From assembly GCA_026387315.1 (NCBI GenBank), contig JAPLLY010000015.1:1-64000 (forward strand): a stretch of 64,000 nt of DNA. Reading direction: 5' to 3'. The notes under the pieces were generated by a model that did not search any database, was not told where the DNA came from, and saw only the letters and a list, made by a program, of their open reading frames with translations. The DNA is from Candidatus Omnitrophota bacterium (GTDB lineage Bacteria > Omnitrophota > Gorgyraeia > Gygaellales > Profunditerraquicolaceae). Both the position numbers and the translations under genes were made by a program. This document shows, piece after piece, positions 38,601-46,704 of the stretch (its first letter is position 1; every line of letters begins with the position of its first letter).

Positions 38601-38653
38601 AGGGGGCGGTTTTCTTTTCCCTGAAAATCCCGGGGACGGTTCGAACCGTCCCC
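38601..38653. repeat. Degenerate GGGGACGGTTC elements (5)
   Basis: Half copy AGGGGGCGGTTTTCTTTT then perfect loopless palindrome GGGGACGGTTCGAACCGTCCCC (38632-38653). Confidence 0.8.
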
Positions 38654-38720
38654 TTGTTTTTAAGGCGGATAAAATTTACGCGCTTTACAAAGCATGAATG
38701 GCATAATATAATGTTTTTGA

Positions 38721-38801
38721 TGGTACAGGAAAGTATAAAACACTTTCCCATACCACTGCGAAAATCGCTTCAAAGTCATCGCCGAAGGCGATTTTCTTGC
38801 G
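38721..38801. repeat. Composite structured repeat, diverged unit
   Basis: GGTAcaGGAAAGTataaaacACTTTCCcaTACC then GAAAATCGC...aaagtcaTCGCCgaaGGCGAttttcttg. Confidence 0.75.
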
Positions 38802-38820
38802 GTATAGGAAAGTATATAAT

Positions 38821-39377
38821 AACAGACCGACTATCCCCGGGCTTTAGCCCGGGGCAGTAAAGGGCTGCGAAGCGAAGCCAGAATTTTTCTGGCTGAGCGA
38901 AGGGCATTGTGGCATAATCTGGTTATGGCCAGATACTGGAAAGGCGCACATACACGGCACAAACTGCAATACCATTTGGTATGGGTACCCAAGTATCGTA
39001 AACGGGTGCTACGAGGTAAAATAGCCTATCGTTTAAAAGGGCTGCTCTACGATGGGTGCAGGATGAACCGTTGGTGGATAGGAAAGATGAGTATCCAAGA
39101 CGACCATGTGCATTTATTGCTACAGTTGCGGGCAAGTGATAGCATTGCTGAGTCAGTCCGGATATTGAAAGGCGGCACAAGCAGGATAATCCGCAAGGAG
39201 TTTCCAGAACTGGAAGAGTTTTTATGGGGCGATAGTTTCTGGGCGGATGGCTATTTTGCCGAATCGGTAGGTCATGTCGATGAAGAAGTCATCAAAAAGT
39301 ATATTGATGAGCAACGCAAATAACCAGATTATGCAGAAGGTTTGAAACCACGGGCTTTAGCCCGTGGAGTATTCATT
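38821..39377 (+). mobile_element. IS200/IS605-family element (tnpA only)
   Basis: Subterminal hairpins CCCCGGGCTTTAGCCCGGGG (left) and CCACGGGCTTTAGCCCGTGG (right) around a Y1 transposase; empty-site copy at ~43975-44114 defines the ends to within ~2 nt. Confidence 0.85.
38925..39323 (+). CDS. tnpA: IS200-type Y1 HUH transposase
   Basis: HKLQYHLVWVPKYRKRVL; DDHVHLLL; SFWADGYFAESVGHVDEEVIKKYIDEQ. Confidence 0.88.
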   Translation: MARYWKGAHTRHKLQYHLVWVPKYRKRVLRGKIAYRLKGLLYDGCRMNRWWIGKMSIQDDHVHLLLQLRASDSIAESVRILKGGTSRIIRKEFPELEEFLWGDSFWADGYFAESVGHVDEEVIKKYIDEQRK

Positions 39378-39492
39378 ACTTTCCTATACAAGCCCCCCCT
39401 GCTTCGCTTTGCGAAGCAAAGCGGGGGGGCAAGAAAATTTACTCTAAGACTTTGCCTACTAAAAAGTCATTTACCGAAGGTAAATTTTCTTG
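39377..39492. repeat. Composite structured repeat, right part after IS200
   Basis: Near-identical to ~43997-44113: TACTTTCCTATACAAGCCCCCC..GCTTCGCtttGCGAAGC..AAGAAAATTTAC...GTAAATTTTCTT. Confidence 0.9.
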
Positions 39493-39508
39493 AAATAACG
39501 AGGGGAAA

Positions 39509-41035
39509 ATGATTAAAAAAATTGGTTTTGATAACGAGAAATACCTTAAAGATCAGACGGCTGCTATTCTGGGTAGAGTAAAGAGTTTTGATAATAAGCT
39601 TTACTTGGAATTTGGAGGTAAGCTTTGTTTTGACTATCACGCCGCGCGCGTCCTGCCGGGTTATGATCCTAATGTTAAGATCAGGCTATTGCAGTGTTTA
39701 AAGGATAAGATTGATATCGTGCTTTCTATATATGCCGCAGATATTGAAAGAGGCAGGGTGCGCGGAGATTTCGGGATTACTTACGATGCCGCTACCTTAA
39801 AATTAATCGATGATTTAAGAAAATGGGGATTGGATATCTTGGCGGTTGTGATTACGCGTTTTGCTAATCAGCCGTCGGCAACAATATTCAAGAATAAACT
39901 GGAGCGCCGCGGAGTGAAGGTTTATCTGCATTATCCAATTTCGGGTTATCCGGTTGATGTGGATGCTATAGTGAGTGAAAATGGTTTTGGAAAAAATGAT
40001 TATATCCAAACTAAGAATCCCATCGTGGTGGTTACTGCTCCCGGTCCTAACAGCGGCAAGCTATCTACCTGTCTTTCGCAGTTATTTCATGAGCATAAAC
40101 GCAAGATAAACGCCGGATACGCCAAATTTGAAACCTTTCCGATTTGGAACTTGCCGCTTAAACATCCGGTTAATGTTGCTTATGAAGCAGCTACGGCCGA
40201 TATTCAGGATTTTAACCTCATCGACCCGTTCCATTTGGAGAAATATAATCAGAGCGCGGTTAACTATAACCGCGATGTAGAAAGTTTTCCTATTCTTAAG
40301 CTTATGTTAAGCAGGATTTTTACCAAGAATTATAATTTGCCTGCTTATAATTCTCCTACGGATATGGGGGTTAACCGCGCGGGCTTTGGAATTATCGAAG
40401 ATCAGGTAGTGCAGGATGCGGCTAAGCAAGAGCTTATTCGCCGGTATTTTAGATATAACAGCGAATACGTTTTAGGCATTGAGAAAAAAGAAACCGTGGA
40501 TCGGGTAGTTTTACTGATGGAGGAGATGGGGTTAAAAGTTACGGACCGGGCGGTCGTAGAAATAGCCAGGAAAGCTGCGGAAGCCGCGGAGAAGGCTGAT
40601 AAGGGGCATGACGGAATATTCTGTGGAGCAGCAATTCAGCTAAGCAGCGCAGAGATAATTACGGGGAAGAATTCCAAGCTTATGCATGCCGCATCTAGCC
40701 TGGTGATGAACGCGCTTAAGGCGCTAGCGCGCATTCCGGATGAGATACTGCTTTTGAGTCCACAGGTTATAAATCAGATTGCCAAACTAAAAAAAGATAT
40801 TTTAAAGGCGGATTCAGAGAGCTTGGATTTAGAAGAGTGTTTAATTGCCCTTGCTATAAGCGCGGCGACCAGTCATACCGCGGAGCTGGCGATGCAAAAG
40901 CTTGGCCAGCTGAAAGGCTGTGAAGTACATATGACACATATTCCTACTCCGGGAGATGAGGTGGGGCTAAAGCGATTAGGAGTAAATCTGACCACTGATG
41001 GAAGGTTCTCCTCCCGTAATCTTTTTGTAACCTAA
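39509..41035 (+). CDS. DUF1846 domain protein
   Basis: FDNEKYLKDQTAAILGRVKSFDNKLYLEFGGKLCFDYHAARVLPGYDPNVK. Confidence 0.8.
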   Translation: MIKKIGFDNEKYLKDQTAAILGRVKSFDNKLYLEFGGKLCFDYHAARVLPGYDPNVKIRLLQCLKDKIDIVLSIYAADIERGRVRGDFGITYDAATLKLIDDLRKWGLDILAVVITRFANQPSATIFKNKLERRGVKVYLHYPISGYPVDVDAIVSENGFGKNDYIQTKNPIVVVTAPGPNSGKLSTCLSQLFHEHKRKINAGYAKFETFPIWNLPLKHPVNVAYEAATADIQDFNLIDPFHLEKYNQSAVNYNRDVESFPILKLMLSRIFTKNYNLPAYNSPTDMGVNRAGFGIIEDQVVQDAAKQELIRRYFRYNSEYVLGIEKKETVDRVVLLMEEMGLKVTDRAVVEIARKAAEAAEKADKGHDGIFCGAAIQLSSAEIITGKNSKLMHAASSLVMNALKALARIPDEILLLSPQVINQIAKLKKDILKADSESLDLEECLIALAISAATSHTAELAMQKLGQLKGCEVHMTHIPTPGDEVGLKRLGVNLTTDGRFSSRNLFVT

Positions 41036-41076
41036 ACATAAACTTAAACTTCGTTTAAGTTTATGTTTTTCTGATC

Positions 41077-42471
41077 ATGCCAGTTAAAATAAAATTCTTA
41101 GGAGGCGCAAAAACTGTTACCGGCTCAAGCCATTTAGTTTCGGCGGGAAATACCGATATTCTGCTGGATGGAGGCCTTTTTCAGGGACATCGCGAAGCCT
41201 TCTATAAAATTAACACCACCTTTCATTATAATCCGCGGACGATTAAAGCTATGGTTTTGTCGCATGCGCATATTGATCATTGTGGTAATATTCCTAATTT
41301 GATCAAGCAAGGTTTACGTTGTAAGATCTATACCACTTCGGCAACCAAGGACCTGGCAGATCTGATGCTGGTGGATTCAGGAAAGATCCAGGAAGAAGAT
41401 GTGCGCTATGTAAATAAAATTAACCGGCGCCTGGGGCTGCCTCTGCGTAAAGCCTTATATACTGCTAAGGAGGCTTCCGGAGCCATCCGGATTTTCCGTT
41501 CCATTTCTTATAACCAAAAATTTTGTATTGCCAAAGATGTATTTGCTACGCTTGTCGATGCCGGGCATATTTTGGGCTCAGGGATTATTATTTTGGATAT
41601 TAAAGACGCCCAACGAACTTTACGCCTAGGTTATGCCGTGGATTTGGGTAGGAAGAATCTCCCTCTTTTGAATAATCCGGTAATTCCTAAGGGCCTGGAC
41701 TATTTAATTTTAGAATCTACCTATGGCGGCAGGCTGCATCGGCCGATTGATGAGGCGCAGTCAAAGTTAAGAGAGGCAATTTCCCGGGCGGTTAAAAGAG
41801 GAGGAAAGGTGCTTATTCCTTCCTTTACTTTGGAGCGTACCCAGGAGGTAATCTATTTTTTAAATGAATTACTTAAAGAAAAGATTATTCCCTGCGTACC
41901 GATTTACGTGGATAGCCCGTTAGCTACCAATATTACTGATCTTTTTAAATATCATTTGGATTTTTTAAATGAAAAAACCCGCCAGGCATTTAACCGGGGG
42001 GATAATCCATTTGAATTATTAAATTTACGTTTTATTCGCGAACAAAAGGAATCCAAGGTTTTAAATACGGATAAACGGCCGATGATTATTATTGCCGGCA
42101 GCGGTATGTGCGAGTCTGGAAGAATACTGCATCATTTGCAAAATAATATCGAGGATTCACGCAATATGATTTTGGTGGTCGGATATATGGCCCAGGATAC
42201 CTTAGGCAGAAAGATAGTGGAAAAGATGCCTTTTGTAAAGATATTCGGGGTGGAGTATGAGCTTAATGCGGAAGTGGTGGTGATTAACTCTTTTTCCGGC
42301 CATGCCGACCAGGCGGAACTGCTGGATTTTGTTTCCGGCTGCCTGCCACTTAAACGAATTTTTTTAGTTCACGGAGAACTTGAGCAATCCAAAATACTCG
42401 CGGATATTCTGATACAGAGGGCTCAAGAGGTATATATTCCGGATAAAGACGAAGAAGTATTGCTTAATTAA
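41077..42471 (+). CDS. MBL-fold beta-CASP ribonuclease-like protein
   Basis: LGGAKTVTGSSHLV; LSHAHIDHCGNIPNL; SFSGHADQAELLDF. Confidence 0.85.
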   Translation: MPVKIKFLGGAKTVTGSSHLVSAGNTDILLDGGLFQGHREAFYKINTTFHYNPRTIKAMVLSHAHIDHCGNIPNLIKQGLRCKIYTTSATKDLADLMLVDSGKIQEEDVRYVNKINRRLGLPLRKALYTAKEASGAIRIFRSISYNQKFCIAKDVFATLVDAGHILGSGIIILDIKDAQRTLRLGYAVDLGRKNLPLLNNPVIPKGLDYLILESTYGGRLHRPIDEAQSKLREAISRAVKRGGKVLIPSFTLERTQEVIYFLNELLKEKIIPCVPIYVDSPLATNITDLFKYHLDFLNEKTRQAFNRGDNPFELLNLRFIREQKESKVLNTDKRPMIIIAGSGMCESGRILHHLQNNIEDSRNMILVVGYMAQDTLGRKIVEKMPFVKIFGVEYELNAEVVVINSFSGHADQAELLDFVSGCLPLKRIFLVHGELEQSKILADILIQRAQEVYIPDKDEEVLLN

Positions 42472-42533
42472 TAGATTCGTGGTAGAGTAACTTTCAAATT
42501 ATATTGGGTAAAATATTATTGGAGGGCATTAAA

Positions 42534-42782
42534 ATGATTGGTGGTTTTTCCACTCCCAAAAAAGATAAAGCGCTTAAGTCTAGCGGCGGCAAACTGGTTA
42601 AGACCGGTGAGATTTTGGTCCGCGGTATTGATACCTATAAGGCGGGGGTTAATGTCCGGGGTTTAGGCACGTTATTCGCGGCTTGTTCGGGTAAGGTCTA
42701 TTTTACGCGTAAAAAAACCAGCCACGGTAAATTACGCACATTTGTAAATGTCGCGCCTCTAGCAACAGTAGTAAAGAAATAA
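42534..42782 (+). CDS. Divergent ribosomal protein L27-like
   Basis: GGKLVKTGEILVRGIDTYKAGVNVRGLGTLFAACSGKVYFTRKK resembles L27; SD GGAGG at 42521. Confidence 0.6.
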   Translation: MIGGFSTPKKDKALKSSGGKLVKTGEILVRGIDTYKAGVNVRGLGTLFAACSGKVYFTRKKTSHGKLRTFVNVAPLATVVKK

Positions 42783-42783
42783 G

Positions 42784-43878
42784 ATGTCGGATTTGGCTAA
42801 AAGCTATTCCCACCAGAAATACGCCTTTTGTATAATTGATACGGTTTACAGTATAGCCCTGCTCCTAGTTTTTTTAGGATCAGGGCTTTCTTTATGCTTA
42901 GAGAATTTTCTTAAAAGTCTTGGCTTGTCCAATTATCTATTAATTGCCGCGTATCTATTGCTTATTTCGTCTATTTTTTATTTATTGAATTTACCGCTTA
43001 ATTTTTATACAAGCTTTACTTTAGAACATAAATTCAACCTGTCTAAACAAAGGCCAAAGGCTTGGGTGGCGGATCAGCTAAAATCCGGGATATTAGCCTA
43101 TATAATTTCTTTGATTTTAATTTTATCTTTTTACTGGACTCTGGGCAAGTTTAATCAATGGTGGCTGGTGATTTCTGTTTTTTGGATAGTTTTTAGCGTG
43201 GTTTTGGCGAAATTGGCTCCGGTTTTAATTATTCCGCTATTTTTTAAGTCCAAGAAACTGGAAGATGAAGTTTTGCGCCAGAGAATTTTTAATTTAGCTT
43301 CTAAAATGCAGGTTAAGGTTATGGATGTTTTTGAAATAGATTTCAGTAAAAAAACGCTCAAAGGCAATGCCGCCTTTACGGGTATGGGTAGAACCAAACG
43401 CGTGCTTCTGGCAGATACCTTAAAAGATAAATATACTCTTGATGAGGTTGAGGTGATTTTAGCACATGAGTTTGCGCATTATCGGCTTGGGCATATGGTC
43501 AAGCTTATTGGGGTAAATTCACTGGTAACTCTAGGGTTATTTTATCTGATTTTTAAGACTAGTGTTTATACTTTAGGGGTATTTAAATTAGATTCTCTCC
43601 TGCAGTTATCCAGCTTGCCGTTGATTTTTATTTATTTTATACTTTTTGGGATTATCATGCAGCCACTGGAAGCATATGTCAGCCGTAGGTTTGAAAAAGA
43701 TGCGGACCTGTTGGCGCTTAAAGTTACCGGCGCCAAAGAGGCGTTTATCAGCCTGATGGAGAAGCTGGCCGCGCAAAATCTCGCTGACCGAAGCCCCCAC
43801 CCCATAATTAAATTCTTCTTTTTTACTCATCCACCGATTGATGAGCGGATAAAAATCGCAAGTTCTTATTTTATTTAA
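42784..43878 (+). CDS. M48-family membrane metallopeptidase
   Basis: LAHEFAHYRLGH zinc motif; multiple TM; SRRFEKDADLLAL. Confidence 0.85.
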   Translation: MSDLAKSYSHQKYAFCIIDTVYSIALLLVFLGSGLSLCLENFLKSLGLSNYLLIAAYLLLISSIFYLLNLPLNFYTSFTLEHKFNLSKQRPKAWVADQLKSGILAYIISLILILSFYWTLGKFNQWWLVISVFWIVFSVVLAKLAPVLIIPLFFKSKKLEDEVLRQRIFNLASKMQVKVMDVFEIDFSKKTLKGNAAFTGMGRTKRVLLADTLKDKYTLDEVEVILAHEFAHYRLGHMVKLIGVNSLVTLGLFYLIFKTSVYTLGVFKLDSLLQLSSLPLIFIYFILFGIIMQPLEAYVSRRFEKDADLLALKVTGAKEAFISLMEKLAAQNLADRSPHPIIKFFFFTHPPIDERIKIASSYFI

Positions 43879-43950
43879 CGGGTCCTGCCGCAGGAGCGCC
43901 TCTCGCCAAATTTGGCTCGAGGCATCTCCTGCGTCACCCGTTAAATAAAA
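43868..43950. repeat. Long nested palindrome after the M48 gene
   Basis: TTTATTTAACGGGT...GCAGGAG..CCTC..GCCAAATTTGGC..GAGG..CTCCTGC...ACCCGTTAAATAAA. Confidence 0.85.
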
Positions 43951-43974
43951 TTTTCAACTTTTGCTTTTTTATAT

Positions 43975-44114
43975 CTTGCGGTATAGGAAAGTATATAATA
44001 CTTTCCTATACAAGCCCCCCTGCTTCGCTTTGCGAAGCAAAGCGGGGGGGCAAGAAAATTTACTCTAAGACTTTGCCTACTAAAAAGTCATTTACCGAAG
44101 GTAAATTTTCTTGT
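43975..44114. repeat. Composite structured repeat, intact (IS200 empty site)
   Basis: TATAGGAAAGTAT-ata-ATACTTTCCTATA plus downstream hairpins identical in order to 39377-39492. Confidence 0.88.
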
Positions 44115-44120
44115 GATTAA

Positions 44121-44191
44121 GATAACGGGTGGCTTGGGTGTTTTCGCAGCGCGCCAGCGGCAAGAAAATACCCAAGACAGGACCCGTTATC
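44121..44191. repeat. GATAACGGGT palindrome, copy 1 (overlaps lpxB stop)
   Basis: GATAACGGGTggcTTGGGTgTTTTC...GAAAAtACCCAAgacaggACCCGTTATC. Confidence 0.85.
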
Positions 44192-45326
44192 CTTGTAAAA
44201 ATTCTAAGATTATTTTTGCGGCGCGTTCTGCGGCGCCAGGTTGGCCTAGAGAGTCTTTTACAGTCCTTAAATCTTGGCTCATACGGTTGGCAGAGGCAGG
44301 GTTTTGCAGAAGCTCGATAATGGATTTGGCAATCATTTTAGGCCGGGCGCCGAATTGGATAAACTCCGGGACTACTTTTTTTCCTGCCACAATGTTTACC
44401 ATACCGATGTAAGGAATTTTTACTTGCGGCCGATAAAGTAAATAATTAAACAGGTTAGTTTTGTATACAATTACAAAAGGTTTCTGAAGGATTGCCGCTT
44501 CTAAGGTGGCGGTTCCGGAACAGACCAGGCTTGCCTGGGCAATGTTTAAGCAATCATGAGTTCGGCCGTTGACAATTTTTAAATCTAAAGCCAGATTTTT
44601 GCACTTATTTAAGTAAATTTGCATATCGAGATTAGGGGATTTAGCGATAATAAACTGCGTTTCGCCAATTACCTTATTAACCAGCTGCGCAGCTTTAAGC
44701 ATTAAAGGTAAGATTAATTTTACCTCTTGTTTACGTGAGCCGGGAAGCAGAGCAATAATTTTTTTAGAAGGGTTTATTCCAAAGGTATCCAGAAAATCTT
44801 GTTTTACCGATGAGGGATTTACTAAATCTATTAAAGGGTGCCCTACGCAAGCCGTTTGTATTTGGCGCTGCCGGTAATATTCCTCTTCAAATTTAAAAAG
44901 CACAACCATCATCGAGATAAATTTTTTTATACAACTTATCCTGCCTTCCCTGGAGGCCCAGATCTGCGGGCTGACATAATAGACCACCGGTATGCGTTTA
45001 TTGATGGCGCAAGCTAAGCGCAGGTTAAAACCGGAAAAATCAACTAAGATTATGGCATCCGGTTTATCTTCGTCAATTTTCCTTAAAATTATTTTTTTTA
45101 ACTTAAAGAATTTCGGCAGCTTCTTTAATACATCAAAGAACCCCATGACGGAGAGTTCATTAATATCGCAGAAAATTTCGCATCCAGCTTTAGCTAAATG
45201 TGTTCCTCCGATCCCGGATATTTTTATATTCGAGTCAAGATTTTTAATTGCGTTGATAAGATTACCGGCTAAAAGGTCGCCGGAAGGCTCACCGCAAACA
45301 ATAAATATCTTCTTTATCTGTGCCAT
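44187..45326 (-). CDS. lpxB: Lipid-A-disaccharide synthase
   Basis: IFIVCGEPSGDLLAGNLI; YYVSPQIWASREGRI; LLPGSRKQEV. Confidence 0.9.
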   Translation of the reverse strand: MAQIKKIFIVCGEPSGDLLAGNLINAIKNLDSNIKISGIGGTHLAKAGCEIFCDINELSVMGFFDVLKKLPKFFKLKKIILRKIDEDKPDAIILVDFSGFNLRLACAINKRIPVVYYVSPQIWASREGRISCIKKFISMMVVLFKFEEEYYRQRQIQTACVGHPLIDLVNPSSVKQDFLDTFGINPSKKIIALLPGSRKQEVKLILPLMLKAAQLVNKVIGETQFIIAKSPNLDMQIYLNKCKNLALDLKIVNGRTHDCLNIAQASLVCSGTATLEAAILQKPFVIVYKTNLFNYLLYRPQVKIPYIGMVNIVAGKKVVPEFIQFGARPKMIAKSIIELLQNPASANRMSQDLRTVKDSLGQPGAAERAAKIILEFLQG

Positions 45327-46231
45327 ATCTGTTTTTGGATTTTCAGTGCAACTGCTAAGGCTTGCCGGGCTATGGGGCCAGAAACAAGGGGGGTAGTTTT
45401 ATTGATTACACAAGCAATAAAGGATTCCAATTCTTTTTGCAAGGGTTGTTCTTTTTCTATCGGCAGGCTCTCTTTAGTTATTCCTAAGCCAACCTTTCGG
45501 TAAACCGATGCCTCAGCGTTTTTATAATCCAGGGAGATGTAGGTGTCCTCCTGAAAGATGCGGATCTTACGCATAGAGTCCTCAGATACGCGTGAGGCAG
45601 TGAGGTTAGCCACGCAGCCATTTTTAAAACTCAGGCGGGCATTGGCGATATCTTCGAATTTAGTCAGGACATTTACTCCTACGGAATCAATTCTTTTTAA
45701 GGGAGAGTTAACCAATCCTAAGACAATATCAATATCATGGATCATAATGTCAAGCACTGCTCCCACGTCTAGAGAGCGGTTAGGGAAACTCGAAAGTCTA
45801 TGACATTCGATAAATTTCGGCGCTTTAATGATTTTCAAGGTAGCGGCAAACGCGGAATTAAATCTTTCGATGTGTCCGATCTGGAGGGTAAGTGAATTTC
45901 CAGCGGCGGTTTTAATCAGATCGTCAGCTTCTTTTAAGGTGAGGGTAAAAGGTTTCTCCACCAGGGTGTGGATGCCTGCTTTGAGGAACTCTGCGGCAAC
46001 TTTATGATGCAATGAGGTGGGTACGGCAATGCTTACCGCGTCAACTTGATTAAAAAGTTCCTGATAATCAGTATATCCGGCTACTTTTAAATTAGAACAA
46101 GTTTGGTTTAAAGATTCCTGATTGGTGTCGCATAAACCCACCAGCCGGCAATTTGGGCTTTCCTTATATATCTTAGCGTGAATACTGCCTAAATGCCCTA
46201 CCCCGATTACGCCTACTCTAAGTTTATCCAT
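45314..46231 (-). CDS. Gfo/Idh/MocA-family oxidoreductase
   Basis: LRVGVIGVGHLGSIHAKIY; VEKPFTLTLKEADDLI; QIGHIERFNSAF. Confidence 0.85.
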   Translation of the reverse strand: MDKLRVGVIGVGHLGSIHAKIYKESPNCRLVGLCDTNQESLNQTCSNLKVAGYTDYQELFNQVDAVSIAVPTSLHHKVAAEFLKAGIHTLVEKPFTLTLKEADDLIKTAAGNSLTLQIGHIERFNSAFAATLKIIKAPKFIECHRLSSFPNRSLDVGAVLDIMIHDIDIVLGLVNSPLKRIDSVGVNVLTKFEDIANARLSFKNGCVANLTASRVSEDSMRKIRIFQEDTYISLDYKNAEASVYRKVGLGITKESLPIEKEQPLQKELESFIACVINKTTPLVSGPIARQALAVALKIQKQIWHR

Positions 46232-46310
46232 ATACTAATCATAGCAAAGTGTGTGTTTTCTTTCAATCAAAATCTTATTATGGGGGTGGTAAAATCTGAA
46301 GTATTCTTAG

Positions 46311-46380
46311 GATAATGGGTCCTGTCTTGGGTATTTTCTAGCGCTGACGCGCTTCGAAAACACCCAAGCCACCCATTATC
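46311..46380. repeat. GATAATGGGT palindrome, copy 2, inverted relative to copy 1
   Basis: Reverse complement GATAATGGGTggcTTGGGTGTTTTC...GAAAATACCCAAgacaggACCCATTATC. Confidence 0.85.
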
Positions 46381-46437
46381 TAAATGAGATGCTATTCGAG
46401 CCCAAGGCTCGCCACCCGCTAATGGTATTGCTAATTT

Positions 46438-46617
46438 ATAAGATTTCCGGCTTTTGCTGGAGGCACAATTAGAAGATTCTCGGCAGCTGTGTGCAAGGAA
46501 TTACGTCGAGCGCAGGCGATGTCCTTTTAGCGTAAGGAACACGCCGTAGCGAGACGTAAACCGCGAGCACATCAGCGAAAATCTTCGTGCCGGAAGCAAG
46601 AGCCGGAAATCTTAAGA
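46438..46617. repeat. ~180-nt imperfect long palindrome
   Basis: AAGATTTCCGGC/GCCGGAAATCTT, TTGCT/AGCAA, GGCAC/GTGCC, GAAGATTcTCG/CGAaAATCTTC, TTACGTC/GACGTAA. Confidence 0.8.
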
Positions 46618-46704
46618 TAATGCAATAAAAATGCAATAAAAAGGTTTGCTATGGTTAAGGGGATATGTTAAAATACTCTTTCTAAAAGTCGAAAGAGGTA
46701 AAAG

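Noticed and set aside
38601-39492. CRISPR-like repeats around the IS region
   Set aside because: Repeats are inverted and irregularly spaced, with no uniform spacers and no cas genes in the window.
39377-39492. REP family driven by the local TnpA
   Set aside because: TnpA has its own matching subterminal hairpins (CGGGCTTTAGCCCG), unlike the surrounding repeats, so it is an IS200 guest rather than a RAYT for them.
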